Below are positions 51,266-61,976 of a stretch of DNA of 64,000 bases, piece by piece. The stretch is from Eubacteriaceae bacterium (GTDB lineage Bacteria; Bacillota; Clostridia; Peptostreptococcales; Anaerovoracaceae), in NCBI GenBank assembly GCA_902362435.1, contig CABIWW010000013.1:1-64000 (forward strand), read 5' to 3'. A program made the position numbers and the translations under genes. The notes under the pieces are model-generated. The model did not search any database, was not told the DNA's origin, and saw nothing but the letters and a program-made list of their open reading frames with translations. Position 1 is the first letter of the stretch; every line of letters starts with the position of its first letter.

Positions 51266-53659
51266 GTGAAAAAGATATATAAAAAATCATTAAGAGATCT
51301 ACTAAAAAACAAACTGCAGTATATTTCGGTATTTATCGTTATCCTGCTTGGAACGGCACTGTTTCTCGGGTTTTCGACGACGTCGTCGTTCATGGATAAC
51401 TACCTGAAGACTTACTGCAAAGACTACAATATGCCGGATCTCTGGGTGTACTACTCGGGAATAACAAAAGATCAGGCAGATGAGATCCTTGACATCGACG
51501 ATGTCGACAAGATCGAAGCGAGATATACGTATGACGTCAGCGTCGATTACGATGACGGACATCAGTCCAAGCTGACGCTCACGAGCTATGACGAGGATTC
51601 GAATATAACAGAGCCGTACGTGTGCAAGGGCAGACTGCCTGAGAACGACCACGAGATGACCGTGGACAGAGAATACGCGGACGCTAACGATATCTCGATC
51701 GGCGACGAGCTGACAGTGAGCCTTGAAGGCTACGACATCGACATGGAAGTCGTTGGAACAGTGGAAAGCGTGGAGCACATGCTCAAGCTGGCGAACTCGC
51801 TTTCGGACATCCCTGATCATGAGGCATACGGTATCGGGTATTTTTACACTGATACTATAAAGGCCGAGTTCGGCGCGCAGCCCGACTACAATCAGGTGAT
51901 CGTGACGGCTGACAAGGATACAGACGTTTACAAGCTGTCGGACGAGATAAAAGACAAGACTGGAGACTATAACTATATAAACGCGGCAAACAGACAGATG
52001 AACACGGGTTATGCATCATTCAGCGCCAACGTTGATCAGAACAAGAGATTCGGATTCATATGCCCGGTGATCTTCTTCCTGATCGCGGCGATGATACTTT
52101 TCATAACGATAAGCAACCTCATCAATACTCAGAGGACGCAGATAGGAGTCATGAAGGCGCTCGGATACAGGAAGAGCATGATCGTGAAACACTACATGTT
52201 CAACTCGATCGCTGTCAGCATACTCGGAACGGTGGTGGGCGGCGTCATCGGAAACATCGTGATGCCGAGGATCCTGGTAGCTGCGCTGCTCAGACAGCTT
52301 GACGTTCCCGAGGTGACTTTCGGATTCCATTATCTGAACATAATACCGGCTGCACTGCTGATGTCGGCGATCGCTGCAGTGGCGACGCTTCTTTCATGCA
52401 GGAAGCCGCTCAAGGAAGGTCCTGCATCTGCGATGAGACCTAAGAGCCCGAAGGCGGATCATAAGATCCTGATGGAGAGGATCCCGGGCCTCTGGTCATC
52501 TATGAAGACAGATTCGAAGATGGCGATGAGAAACATCTTCTCGAACAAGAAGAGGACACTCCTCAGCATACTCGGGATAACAGGAAGCATGATGCTGATC
52601 GTCGTTGGATTCGGCCTCAAGGATTCATGCAACGAGCTGCTGAAGATCCAGTACAAGGATATCCTGATCTCGGATGTTGAGGTCAACTTCAACTATGCGG
52701 TCAGAAATGACAGCGGCATGTACGACTACACTGATGTAAAAGACATAGAGCTTCCTGAGGGAACGAAAGCGCTCGCATACACGAGCATCCCGAGTGAAGT
52801 CCATGTAGGAAGCGGCGATGCGGAAGAAATCATATACGCGAGCCTCGTATCATTCGACGGTGATTATGAGGACTATATCTCGATACTCGACAAGAATGAC
52901 AAAAACATCGATCTCAAGGATGACGGCGTCGTGATATCGCAGAGCATCGCGAACAAATATGGATACAAGACCGGCGACAAGATAAAGCTCAGGACGATAG
53001 ATTCGAACTATGAGAGCACAGACATCGAGGCTGAGATAAACGATATCTCATACCAGTATCTCACTCAGGAGATCTACTGCACAGAGGCATTCATGGAGTC
53101 ATATGACATCGATCCGAACCCGCTCAACATGTACGTGAACGTGGAAAAGGGAACTTCGGCGAAAGATGTTGCAGCAGAGTTCGGCGATATGAAAGAGGTG
53201 TCAGCTGCAAGGATGATAGACGATATCGAGGCTGATGCTGTGGAATTCACTTCGGTGATAGTAATGGATACGATCGTGCTTTCTATCGTTGCCTTCCTGA
53301 TATCGCTGGCAGTGATATCGAGCATTTCGAACATCAACTACATCGAAAGAAAGAGAGTGCTGGCGACGATGAAATCGACAGGCTACAGCAACGGCAGGAT
53401 ATTCAAGGTGTTCGTGAAAGAGAACATGTTCGTGTCGGTGATCGGCGGACTGCTGGGCATCCCGGCAGGCATAGGACTGCTGTTCTCCGTGCTCGATCTG
53501 GTACAGACAACGACATGCGCATATCCTAAGCCGCCGGTACTGCTGAATGTGATCATCTCGTTCTGCATGATACTGGTATACTCGCTGATAGCGAACCTGA
53601 CAGTAAGAAGAAAGATCAAGAAGCTTAACACTATAGAGACGCTCAAGGCGGTCGAATAG
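51266..53659 (+). CDS. FtsX/MacB-type ABC transporter permease
   Basis: Codes for 797 residues from a GTG eight bases after GGAGTGG. One N-terminal membrane helix (ISVFIVILLGTALFLGFS), an extracellular domain, three helices around 255-385, a second helix near 430 followed by a second extracellular domain, and three C-terminal helices (about 675-785). This is the duplicated FtsX arrangement of mechanotransmission-type transporters. It should act with the preceding ATPase to move the finished compound, or a lipophilic toxin, out of the membrane. It is translationally coupled to the ATPase and followed by the PKS after 14 bases. Confidence 0.92.
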   Translation: MKKIYKKSLRDLLKNKLQYISVFIVILLGTALFLGFSTTSSFMDNYLKTYCKDYNMPDLWVYYSGITKDQADEILDIDDVDKIEARYTYDVSVDYDDGHQSKLTLTSYDEDSNITEPYVCKGRLPENDHEMTVDREYADANDISIGDELTVSLEGYDIDMEVVGTVESVEHMLKLANSLSDIPDHEAYGIGYFYTDTIKAEFGAQPDYNQVIVTADKDTDVYKLSDEIKDKTGDYNYINAANRQMNTGYASFSANVDQNKRFGFICPVIFFLIAAMILFITISNLINTQRTQIGVMKALGYRKSMIVKHYMFNSIAVSILGTVVGGVIGNIVMPRILVAALLRQLDVPEVTFGFHYLNIIPAALLMSAIAAVATLLSCRKPLKEGPASAMRPKSPKADHKILMERIPGLWSSMKTDSKMAMRNIFSNKKRTLLSILGITGSMMLIVVGFGLKDSCNELLKIQYKDILISDVEVNFNYAVRNDSGMYDYTDVKDIELPEGTKALAYTSIPSEVHVGSGDAEEIIYASLVSFDGDYEDYISILDKNDKNIDLKDDGVVISQSIANKYGYKTGDKIKLRTIDSNYESTDIEAEINDISYQYLTQEIYCTEAFMESYDIDPNPLNMYVNVEKGTSAKDVAAEFGDMKEVSAARMIDDIEADAVEFTSVIVMDTIVLSIVAFLISLAVISSISNINYIERKRVLATMKSTGYSNGRIFKVFVKENMFVSVIGGLLGIPAGIGLLFSVLDLVQTTTCAYPKPPVLLNVIISFCMILVYSLIANLTVRRKIKKLNTIETLKAVE

Positions 53660-53673
53660 CGAAGGAGAGGTAA

Positions 53674-56600
53674 ATGGCAGAATCCGAATACAGCATAGCG
53701 ATAATAGGAATGGCGGGCAGGTTCCCGGAGGCGGGGAATGTCAGCGAATTCTGGGAAAACCTCAAAGCCGGAAAGAACTGCATAACCAGAAAGCCGGAAG
53801 CTGATACCGGGACTTTCGTAGGTGCATTCGGAGTGCTGAGGGATATATACGATTTCGACGCCGGATTTTTCAGGATACCGGCGGCGGAAGCGAGAGATTC
53901 CGATCCTGAACAGAGGATCATGATGGAGCTTACATACAACGCACTGGAAAACGCGGGCTACGACAGTCTCGCGTTCAGGGGGAGAACGGGGCTGTACGTC
54001 AGCTTTGACAACGGTGCGTATGTGTGGAACAACATAATACACAGCGGAGAAGACTGGTTCGATGCATACCAGCTGAACAAGGTGCATATCGCCACCAGAG
54101 CCGAGAAGATCGCATACAAGTTCGACTTCAGAGGCCCTGCGGTGATGAGTGAGTACGCGTGCGCGTCCTCGCTCAATGCTATCCACCAGGCATGCCAGTC
54201 GCTGCTCAATTTCGAGTGCGACATGGCGGTCTCCGGAGGTGTGACGGCTGAGCTGAGACAGGAAGGCTATCCTTCGTACCTGACGACAGAGTCGGGAACA
54301 GGAGTGATACGACCGTTCGATAAAAAAGCCGACGGCCTGGTGCCGGGATCGGCGGCAGGGGTAGTGGTACTGAAGAGATATGAGGATGCGGTGGCGGATC
54401 ACGACCACATAGTGGCAGTCATAAAGGGCACGTTCGTGAACAATGACGGCAGCCGCAAGGCGGGCTTTGCAGCACCGAGCGTTTTCGGACAGGAGGAGTG
54501 CATGAGGAGCGTACTCGCTGTTTCCGAGGTCGGCGAAGACGAAGTCGGATACTACGAGGCGCACGGCACAGCCACGGAGCTGGGCGATGCGATCGAGGCG
54601 AGGATGCTGAAGAATGTCTACGGCTCGAGACCGCTGAAGATAGGTTCGGTGAAGTCCAATATAGGACATACGAACATGGCGGCAGGCGTGGCGAACGTGA
54701 TCAAGACCGCGCTTATGCTCGAGAACAGGACTTTCGTCCCGACCATAAACCACAGTGAACCGGCAGACGAGCTGAAGACACCGGGCTGCGCGATAACCGT
54801 CTGCACGAAGACGGAGGAATGGAAAAGCGACAGCCAGAGGATCGCAGTCTGCGGTGCGGTAGGCATGGGCGGCGCGAACGCGATGGCAGTCCTTGGGGAA
54901 TGCGTGGAAGACATACAGCGCGGCGAGGAAGAGGCAAAGCCGTACCTGTTCATATACAGCGGAGCTTCGAAGGAAGCTGCGAAAAAGATATCGGAAGATG
55001 TCGCAGCATATGTGACCGAAAACGACGTGCGATTCGATGACGCGGCATACACGCTCCAGTGCGGCAGGCGCGTGCTGCAGCACAGAGCATTCGCGATAGC
55101 GGACAGGAGCAGGAAGAGAGTCGTCACATCGAGGCGACCGCACGACACTGCGGAATTTGCAGGAAAGAGGACCGTGTTCGTGTTCTCCGGAGCGGGCAGC
55201 TTCGATATCGAGGCGGCGAGAAAGCTTTACAGGAGCAGCAGCGTTTTCAGAACGGAGATGGACAGCGTGATGGACGCGTGCGAGAGAGCCGGAGCGGACA
55301 GGATCCGCGAAGCTTTCCTGGAACGTGCGGCAGACGAGATGGACAACGTATACGGACTGCAGCTGATACTCGCGATAGAGTGCGCCCAGGCGAACACGCT
55401 GGCGAGATTCGGCATAAAGCCGAACGCGGTGACAGGTCACAGCAATGGCGAATACGCGGCGGCAGTGATCTCGGGGATCCTGACGGTGGAAGATGCTTCG
55501 AGGATGCTCAGGATCAGATCGGAGCTCGTCGAGACACTGCCGGAGGGCGCGATGATCAATATCGCGGAAAGCCCGGGAAAGGTGAGCGGCATGCTGACAG
55601 ACGGCGTGGTGATCGGCGCGTACAACGGGCCGGCGCGATGCATGGTGTCGGGGCTGCGTGAAAAGATAGACGAATTCGAGAAAGTCATCATCGATGCAGA
55701 CCTCAAATACAGCCGCATAGCTGCGGACAGGGCAGGCCACTGCTATCTGATGGACGAGATCGCGGACGATTTCTGCGAGGCGATATCGGATATCAGCTTC
55801 GGCGATTTTGCGATCGATCAGTATTCCGGATACGCGGACATACCGTGCAGCAGCGATGAGATGAAAACCGCAGAGTACTGGAAAGCGCACCTTTCCATGC
55901 CTGTCAGATACGACGCCGCAGTGCAGAGGATCGCAGAGGACAAAGACTCGATCTTTATCGAGATAGGACTCGGAGACATGCTGACGTCGATCACGAGGAA
56001 GACGAAAAACGGCGGAAAGTGGAACACAGCGTTCGCATTTTCAGATTCGCCGGCTTCGGACGATCTCTACAGCGGCATGCTTTCGCTGCTCGGCAACATG
56101 TGGATCGCAGGAAAGCAGATAAACTGGGAGCTGCTCTACGACGAGAAGCCTTACAGAGTCAAGCTCACGGAGTACCCGTTCGAGCGCAGCCGCTATGTGA
56201 AGGAGTTTTCGGAAAAGGCGCAGCGCGCGGCAGACACAGGTACGCTCGCGGTAGCAGGCGGTCTTGACGAGAAGAATATAGAGAAGAGCAGATATATCGT
56301 GGAAAACCACGCGGGAGATGTGGTTTTCCTCGAGCATGTGTCGGAGAAATACGACGGCAGCTTCAGCACGGCGGGGATCTATGAGGATCTCGAGCGTACG
56401 AAGGAAGAGTACAGGGAGAAGTATTTCAGCGGCAGAGGCGTGACTCTGCTCAAGGATATCCCGGGATACGACGAGATGGCCGACAGGCTCACGGCGGCCT
56501 GCATAATGGATTACTTCAGAAGCCTTGACGGCTTCGATGCAGGCGGAGTCTACACATTCGGGAAGCTGCTGGATATGGGCGGCGTGATCGAAAAGTACGT

Positions 56601-58074
56601 TCCGTTCGTGGATTTCTTCGTGAAGTTCATGCGTGAGAACGGATATGCGGCGGATGACCATGGGCTGCTGAGATTTATGGAAAAGGGCGCGGAGCTGCCT
56701 GACAAGCGCACGGTGCTTGCAGAGTGTGCGGAAAGGCTGCCGGACTGCTGCGCATACATGGAGCTGGCTGTGTACGCTTCGGATTTTTACGGCGAAGTGT
56801 TCAGAGGCGAGCGCGAGGGCAGCACGGTGATCTACCATGACGGCAGATTCGATTTCCTGGACAGCTTCGAAAAGAGGATGCCTGCGTACAGCTACACTGA
56901 CAGCTGTATAGATGCGCTGGCGGAGACTGTCGCGAGAGCGGCGAAGGCTGACAGGAAAGTCAGGATACTCGAGGTCGGAGCGGGCTCCGGCGAGATGACC
57001 GACCGCATACTGCCGATGCTCGAGGGCTGCGACTGCGAATACTGGTTCACAGATATAAAGAGATCTCTCGTGCTCGAAAGACAGGCGAACGAAAAACCTG
57101 AGCATGCGGACATGATGAGATACGGCGTGATCGATATAAGCGAGGATCCGGCTGCGCAGGGCTTCACAGAGAGATACTTCGACGTGATCCTGCTGTACGA
57201 CGTGATCCAGGCTACGACGGATATAAGGAAGACGATAGGCAATATAAAGTGGCTCCTGTCTGACGGTGGATATTTCTCGTTCGTCCAGACGTGTGGAGGC
57301 AGCGATATGCTGAACATGATATTCGGATATGCGCCGGGATGGTGGAACTATTACGGAGATCCTGAGAGAGACAGGATCACGCTGCCGGTGGAAGGCTGGC
57401 GGGCGATACTGTCCGACTGCGGCTACGATGATGTCATCAGCATCCCTGAAGATGGCAAGTCGAACGCGTACCTGTTCGTGATGAAGACGGCAGGCGGCGA
57501 TGATGCCGGAGTGGAGAACTCTCAGGGCGGAACGGCGAATGCGGCGGGTCTCAGCGATCCGAAGGCAGGAAGCGATGTGCTCAGGAGCAGAGAGAAAAAC
57601 AGGAACTACCTGGAGCTCGCAGCAAAGAAGAGCAATGTAAGGATAGAATTTTACGATGAAGATACAGACTTGTCGAAGTACGACCGTGTGACAGGCATCA
57701 GCACGGGCTGTGCCGGTGGTGCGGGAGGCACCGGAGCGGCAGGAAAGTCTGAAGGCGGCACTGACAGAGCGGCAGAGTACCGCAGCGACAACGACAGAGT
57801 GATCGCAGGCATCATAAAGGAGACGGTCGGGGAAGACCTCGGACTGGATGACGACCTGTATGATTTCGGCATGGATTCGCTGATGGCGATGATGATCGCA
57901 TCGAGGATAAGAAACAGCCTCGGACTGGACGTGCAGCTCAGCGACATGTATGGACTTTCCACGATAAGAGAGATATCGGACGCCCTCGAAAACTTCAAGT
58001 CGCTGAAGACCGAAGAGGAAGCGTCAGAAAAAGAGGAGATGCTCAGCCTTGAGGATCTCCTGGATGAAATATAG
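53674..58074 (+). CDS. Type I polyketide synthase, KS-AT-MT-ACP
   Basis: Codes for 1466 residues from an ATG after GAAGGAGAGG. KS 1-420: Cys 163 in SEYACASSL, His 297 in EAHGTAT, His 332 in SNIGHT. AT about 490-830: Ser 590 in TGHSNGEYAAA and the usual downstream GHCYLM region; the substrate-specificity motif is not a clear malonyl or methylmalonyl type. A linker of 200 residues follows. Methyltransferase about 1060-1290 with SAM motif ILEVGAGSGEMT near 1098. ACP about 1370-1440 with Ser 1402 in FGMDSLMAM. No KR, DH or ER is seen. It should add one extender, methylate the alpha carbon and leave a keto group. The atypical AT fits an alkylmalonyl substrate from the CCR, an inference. An 835-codon frame on the opposite strand is an artefact. 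Confidence 0.93.
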   Translation: MAESEYSIAIIGMAGRFPEAGNVSEFWENLKAGKNCITRKPEADTGTFVGAFGVLRDIYDFDAGFFRIPAAEARDSDPEQRIMMELTYNALENAGYDSLAFRGRTGLYVSFDNGAYVWNNIIHSGEDWFDAYQLNKVHIATRAEKIAYKFDFRGPAVMSEYACASSLNAIHQACQSLLNFECDMAVSGGVTAELRQEGYPSYLTTESGTGVIRPFDKKADGLVPGSAAGVVVLKRYEDAVADHDHIVAVIKGTFVNNDGSRKAGFAAPSVFGQEECMRSVLAVSEVGEDEVGYYEAHGTATELGDAIEARMLKNVYGSRPLKIGSVKSNIGHTNMAAGVANVIKTALMLENRTFVPTINHSEPADELKTPGCAITVCTKTEEWKSDSQRIAVCGAVGMGGANAMAVLGECVEDIQRGEEEAKPYLFIYSGASKEAAKKISEDVAAYVTENDVRFDDAAYTLQCGRRVLQHRAFAIADRSRKRVVTSRRPHDTAEFAGKRTVFVFSGAGSFDIEAARKLYRSSSVFRTEMDSVMDACERAGADRIREAFLERAADEMDNVYGLQLILAIECAQANTLARFGIKPNAVTGHSNGEYAAAVISGILTVEDASRMLRIRSELVETLPEGAMINIAESPGKVSGMLTDGVVIGAYNGPARCMVSGLREKIDEFEKVIIDADLKYSRIAADRAGHCYLMDEIADDFCEAISDISFGDFAIDQYSGYADIPCSSDEMKTAEYWKAHLSMPVRYDAAVQRIAEDKDSIFIEIGLGDMLTSITRKTKNGGKWNTAFAFSDSPASDDLYSGMLSLLGNMWIAGKQINWELLYDEKPYRVKLTEYPFERSRYVKEFSEKAQRAADTGTLAVAGGLDEKNIEKSRYIVENHAGDVVFLEHVSEKYDGSFSTAGIYEDLERTKEEYREKYFSGRGVTLLKDIPGYDEMADRLTAACIMDYFRSLDGFDAGGVYTFGKLLDMGGVIEKYVPFVDFFVKFMRENGYAADDHGLLRFMEKGAELPDKRTVLAECAERLPDCCAYMELAVYASDFYGEVFRGEREGSTVIYHDGRFDFLDSFEKRMPAYSYTDSCIDALAETVARAAKADRKVRILEVGAGSGEMTDRILPMLEGCDCEYWFTDIKRSLVLERQANEKPEHADMMRYGVIDISEDPAAQGFTERYFDVILLYDVIQATTDIRKTIGNIKWLLSDGGYFSFVQTCGGSDMLNMIFGYAPGWWNYYGDPERDRITLPVEGWRAILSDCGYDDVISIPEDGKSNAYLFVMKTAGGDDAGVENSQGGTANAAGLSDPKAGSDVLRSREKNRNYLELAAKKSNVRIEFYDEDTDLSKYDRVTGISTGCAGGAGGTGAAGKSEGGTDRAAEYRSDNDRVIAGIIKETVGEDLGLDDDLYDFGMDSLMAMMIASRIRNSLGLDVQLSDMYGLSTIREISDALENFKSLKTEEEASEKEEMLSLEDLLDEI

Positions 58075-58106
58075 CAGGACCTGATTATAAGGAACTTGGA
58101 AGAAAC

Positions 58107-61100
58107 ATGGAAAAGACAGTGATCAAAGATTCATTCATAAAAAACGGCGTCAGATATTTCGTTTCTGACCGCAGCATACCATTTGAAGAGATCCCGTCAG
58201 AGCTTAAGGATGGCGGCAGTCTCACACAGGTGAGAGTGCCGTCGCTGGCGGATACGGACAGAGCGGAAGGCTTCGTGTTTTCGTCTGATATCTGTGCAAA
58301 GCTGCAGCGTGAGCTCGCGCAGGCGGGAGTGACGGGTGCGGAGATCGGGGTCTCGTTCAGGAACACTTCGGGCGGATTTCTGAAAGCCGCGGGAGCGCGC
58401 GCTGCAGAGGACTGCGTTCTCGAATCGGACGAGGATGCAGTTGTGTACGGCGGGGATATCGACTGGTCGCAGCGCATCGCCGCGACGCTTTCGGAGCTGC
58501 TGATGATGCGCAAAAGCAGCACACAGAAGATCATCTACATAGATGAAGAACGCGAGCGTGAGTCGACATATGGCGAGATGTGTGAAAATGCGCTACGCAT
58601 CGCGGCAGGCATGGCGAAAGAAGGGATCGGAAAGCGCGATATCGTGATATTCCAGATCGATGACAGGAAGCTGTTCATCGAAAGCTTCTGGGCGTGCATG
58701 CTGAGAGGTGCGGTCGCTGTACCGGTCGACGTGCCGGACGGATATATGAGCGAGAGCGTCGGCAGTCAGAAGCTGATGCAGATCTGCAGAGCTTTCGGCA
58801 GATCCGTGATGCTGACCGGACCTGAGCATACAGGTGAAGTGGCGGACTTTATAGAGCAGAATTCACTGGAAAGCAGGGCGATCGATGCGCAGACTTTGTA
58901 TCAGAATGAAATGCTCCGGGAGATCCCGGAGCCTCTGCCTGCGGACGAGGCGTGCATATACCTGTTCACGTCGGGGAGCACCGGAGCGCCGAAAGGCGTG
59001 GGGCTGTCACAGGACAACGTCTTTGCGAGGACGCTCGGCGAGATACAGATGTACGGTCTGACGGAGAAGGTGTCGGATTTCAACTGGATGAACCTCACCC
59101 ACGCGGCGGGACTGATCTGGTCGCACATCAGAGACGTGTACCTCGATGCGTTCCAGGTGCAGGCGGACACCTCGGTTATACTGAGAGACCCGCTGAGACT
59201 GCCTGCCTATATGCACAGGTTTGTCAGCACTACCTCGTGGGCTCCGAATTTCGCATACCCGATGGTCGCAGAGGCGATGGATGACGGCACCGACTACGGC
59301 TGGGATCTGAGCCATGCGACGAATGTTTACGCAGGCGGAGAGATGAACGTCAGCAGATCTCTGAGACTTTTCCTTAAAAAGCTCAAAAAATACGGATTCC
59401 CTGAGCGCGGTCTCAAGCCGTCCTTCGGGATGACGGAAACTACATCGTCGATAACGTATCACAACAGCTTCAGTCTGGAGACGACGTCTGACGATGACAG
59501 ATATGTACCTGTCGGAGAGCCGATGCCGGGCACGATGATGCGTATCGCGGACAGCGACGGCAATGTCCTGAAAAAAGGGCAGACCGGACAGCTGCAGGTG
59601 CGAGGAGATCAGATCATCACCTCGTACTACGGCGATCCGCAGGTGAATGCGCGCTCCTTCACGGAAGACGGGTTCCTGATCACGGGAGATCTGGCGTACA
59701 TCGACGGAAACCGGGCCGTGATCACCGGACGCGAAAAAGAGCTGATAATAATAAACGGACTCAACTACAACATCCAGGACATAGAGGCCATAGCCGATGA
59801 CGCGGACGGCGTCAGAGCAGGCAATACGGCGGTGATATCCGTGATGGAAAACGGCAGAGAGAGCGTGATCCTGTTCTTCACGCCGCAGGACGAGGAACTG
59901 CTGCGCGAGAACATGAGGCTTTCGCTGAAAACGCTCATCAGGAAAATCAAGAGCGAGATCCAGATCAAGGGCGGGATAACGGCCGATCACATAATCCCGG
60001 TCAGCGATGAGGATTTCCCGAGATCCGACATCTGCAAGAAACAGAAGAGCGGTCTCAGAAAGGCATATGAGGAGGGGGCATTCACGTCTCTGCTCAATGC
60101 TCTCGAGGACAGGAACGTGAAATTCGCAGTGGAGCTGCAGCTGTCGCCAAAAGCTGTGACGATGCAGGAGGATGATCCGGCGGAGATCGACACAGCGCTT
60201 TACGATGTGACTGCGGAAAGCTTCGCGGATGCGTACAGCATGATCCTGGATGCGCTTAAAAAATATGCGGATACCGACCCGGACGGCCAGGTGAAGAAGG
60301 TGATCTTCCCGCTCCGACGCAGAAGAAGCGGAATCGATCTGATCGGCGATGCGTTCCCGGCGGTGCTGAAGAGTCTGGCGTTGGAAAACGGCGTGCTGCA
60401 GCTCAGAGCAGTATTCATGGACGACATGGACGATCGATCGAAAAGCCTGCTGGAGCAGGAGGCGCTGGCGGCAGACGCGTACGACGAGGTGTATTACGAA
60501 AACGGCATACGATATATAAGGACGTACAGGACGATAAATGCGGAATGCGACGACAGGTTTTCGGAGCTAGCGGGAAAGGGATCAGTGATCCTGATCGCAG
60601 GCGGCTTCGGCGGCATAGGCTGTCATCTGACAGAATATCTGCTCGAAAGATACAGGGAAGCAGGGATACTGGTGCTCGGCAGGAGGGCTTTGGACGGCCC
60701 GGGCAGAGCCGGTATCGGCGGGCAGCACAGTGACGGCACTCTGAACGGCACCGGTGCCAGTGAGATCGGCAGGACCGGATCACACGGGCTGCCGGAGACG
60801 ATCACGGCGGCGATGGCTGCCGGAAGGCTGTGCTACAGGCAGTGCGACATCACTGATATGCAAAGCACTGCAGCTGCTGTCTCGTCGGGAGAACAGGAAC
60901 TCAGCGGACGCGTGTCCGCGATCTTTGACCTGGCGGCGAGAGCCGTGCCGAAGGACGAGGAGCATACTGTGAAGTATGCGGCGCAGAACGGCGACACCGA
61001 GCTTTACATAGAAAGCTCCGAAGTCAAGCTGAGAGGCGCACAGAACCTCGAGCAGATAAGAGCCGAGCGAGACTGTGTGATGTACGTGTCGGGATCGGTC

Positions 61101-61976
61101 GCAGCTGATTTCGGCATGGTGAACATGGCTGCGTATGCGGCGTCGAACCTGCTCGTCAGGAACATGTGCATGCGGGATACGTCAGGAAAGCTGCGCTACA
61201 TAGGTTTCAGCGGCTGGAACGGTACAGGGATGAACCTGAAGAAGAGCAGAGACGAGATGAAGGATTTCATAAGCAGTTTCAACACTGACAGGAACGGGTT
61301 CCTACAGGGCTTCACGCCTGAGGAGGGGATCGACATCATCGACAGCGTGATAAACAGCGATACGGACATCTGCCTTGCGGGGATAGATCCGGGGGCACCG
61401 TCGTTCGCATACATGTCCGATGACGAGTTCGCGGAAGTTCCGGAGATCACTGTAAAGGATGCAGCGTCTGCGGAGAAGGCCAAGGCGTGCGTCGACAGAG
61501 TCGTGCCGCAGCTGAGCAGGGACACTGTCATCAGGATAGTGCCGGACGCGAAGGCGGCCGGAGCTGGAGACTATGAAGCAACGCTGAAGGCTCTCTGGGA
61601 AAATGCACTGGGAGTGCCGGACATCTCGGTCGATGACAATATCTTCGATCTGGGAGGCACGTCGCTCACGGTATTCAGGCTGGTGGCAGATATAAAGGAG
61701 CAGCTGTCTGCGGAGCTGAGGCCTGTGGACATCATGACGTATTCGACGGTCAGAGAGCTGGCAGACTTTATGCGAAAGAACAGCGAAGATAAGTCTGCAA
61801 CAGGCGGAGCCGCGTCAGCCGGCATCGGCACAGGCGCGGGAGCTCGCGGCGAAGGAGCCGCATCGAAGCAGGGAGCTTCAGCATGCACAGCAGGCATGCC
61901 GGGCGGAACGACCGGCAGTACAGCCGGCACCGCGGCAAAGAAACGAAAGATAAGAAAAGACAGAAGGAAGGTCTGA
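58107..61976 (+). CDS. Hybrid synthase: AMP-ligase (adenylation/FAAL-like), ketoreductase, carrier protein
   Basis: Codes for 1289 residues from an ATG with only a weak ribosome-binding site. Residues 1-125 are unrecognised. The adenylate-forming domain spans about 140-670: YLFTSGSTGAPKGVGL near 285-300, PSFGMTETTSS near 438, GDLAYIDG near 527 and REKELIIINGLNYN near 545. An inactive N-terminal KR half is likely at 690-820. The KR has ILIAGGFGGIGCHL near 827 and Ser/Tyr in MYVSGSV...NMAAYAASN near 1009. The carrier protein has Ser 1186 in DLGGTSLTV. The ligase features (long N-terminal part, INGLNYN) are closer to fatty-acyl-AMP ligases than to amino-acid-activating domains, but this is not certain. 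A 35-residue Gly/Ser-rich insert (near 60690-60795) splits the KR. Confidence 0.9.
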   Translation: MEKTVIKDSFIKNGVRYFVSDRSIPFEEIPSELKDGGSLTQVRVPSLADTDRAEGFVFSSDICAKLQRELAQAGVTGAEIGVSFRNTSGGFLKAAGARAAEDCVLESDEDAVVYGGDIDWSQRIAATLSELLMMRKSSTQKIIYIDEERERESTYGEMCENALRIAAGMAKEGIGKRDIVIFQIDDRKLFIESFWACMLRGAVAVPVDVPDGYMSESVGSQKLMQICRAFGRSVMLTGPEHTGEVADFIEQNSLESRAIDAQTLYQNEMLREIPEPLPADEACIYLFTSGSTGAPKGVGLSQDNVFARTLGEIQMYGLTEKVSDFNWMNLTHAAGLIWSHIRDVYLDAFQVQADTSVILRDPLRLPAYMHRFVSTTSWAPNFAYPMVAEAMDDGTDYGWDLSHATNVYAGGEMNVSRSLRLFLKKLKKYGFPERGLKPSFGMTETTSSITYHNSFSLETTSDDDRYVPVGEPMPGTMMRIADSDGNVLKKGQTGQLQVRGDQIITSYYGDPQVNARSFTEDGFLITGDLAYIDGNRAVITGREKELIIINGLNYNIQDIEAIADDADGVRAGNTAVISVMENGRESVILFFTPQDEELLRENMRLSLKTLIRKIKSEIQIKGGITADHIIPVSDEDFPRSDICKKQKSGLRKAYEEGAFTSLLNALEDRNVKFAVELQLSPKAVTMQEDDPAEIDTALYDVTAESFADAYSMILDALKKYADTDPDGQVKKVIFPLRRRRSGIDLIGDAFPAVLKSLALENGVLQLRAVFMDDMDDRSKSLLEQEALAADAYDEVYYENGIRYIRTYRTINAECDDRFSELAGKGSVILIAGGFGGIGCHLTEYLLERYREAGILVLGRRALDGPGRAGIGGQHSDGTLNGTGASEIGRTGSHGLPETITAAMAAGRLCYRQCDITDMQSTAAAVSSGEQELSGRVSAIFDLAARAVPKDEEHTVKYAAQNGDTELYIESSEVKLRGAQNLEQIRAERDCVMYVSGSVAADFGMVNMAAYAASNLLVRNMCMRDTSGKLRYIGFSGWNGTGMNLKKSRDEMKDFISSFNTDRNGFLQGFTPEEGIDIIDSVINSDTDICLAGIDPGAPSFAYMSDDEFAEVPEITVKDAASAEKAKACVDRVVPQLSRDTVIRIVPDAKAAGAGDYEATLKALWENALGVPDISVDDNIFDLGGTSLTVFRLVADIKEQLSAELRPVDIMTYSTVRELADFMRKNSEDKSATGGAASAGIGTGAGARGEGAASKQGASACTAGMPGGTTGSTAGTAAKKRKIRKDRRKV

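Noticed and set aside
53383-55890. 835-codon open frame on the minus strand opposite the PKS
   Set aside because: It is antisense to clear KS and AT domains, is rich in Arg, His and Cys as expected for a shadow frame, and has no ribosome-binding site.
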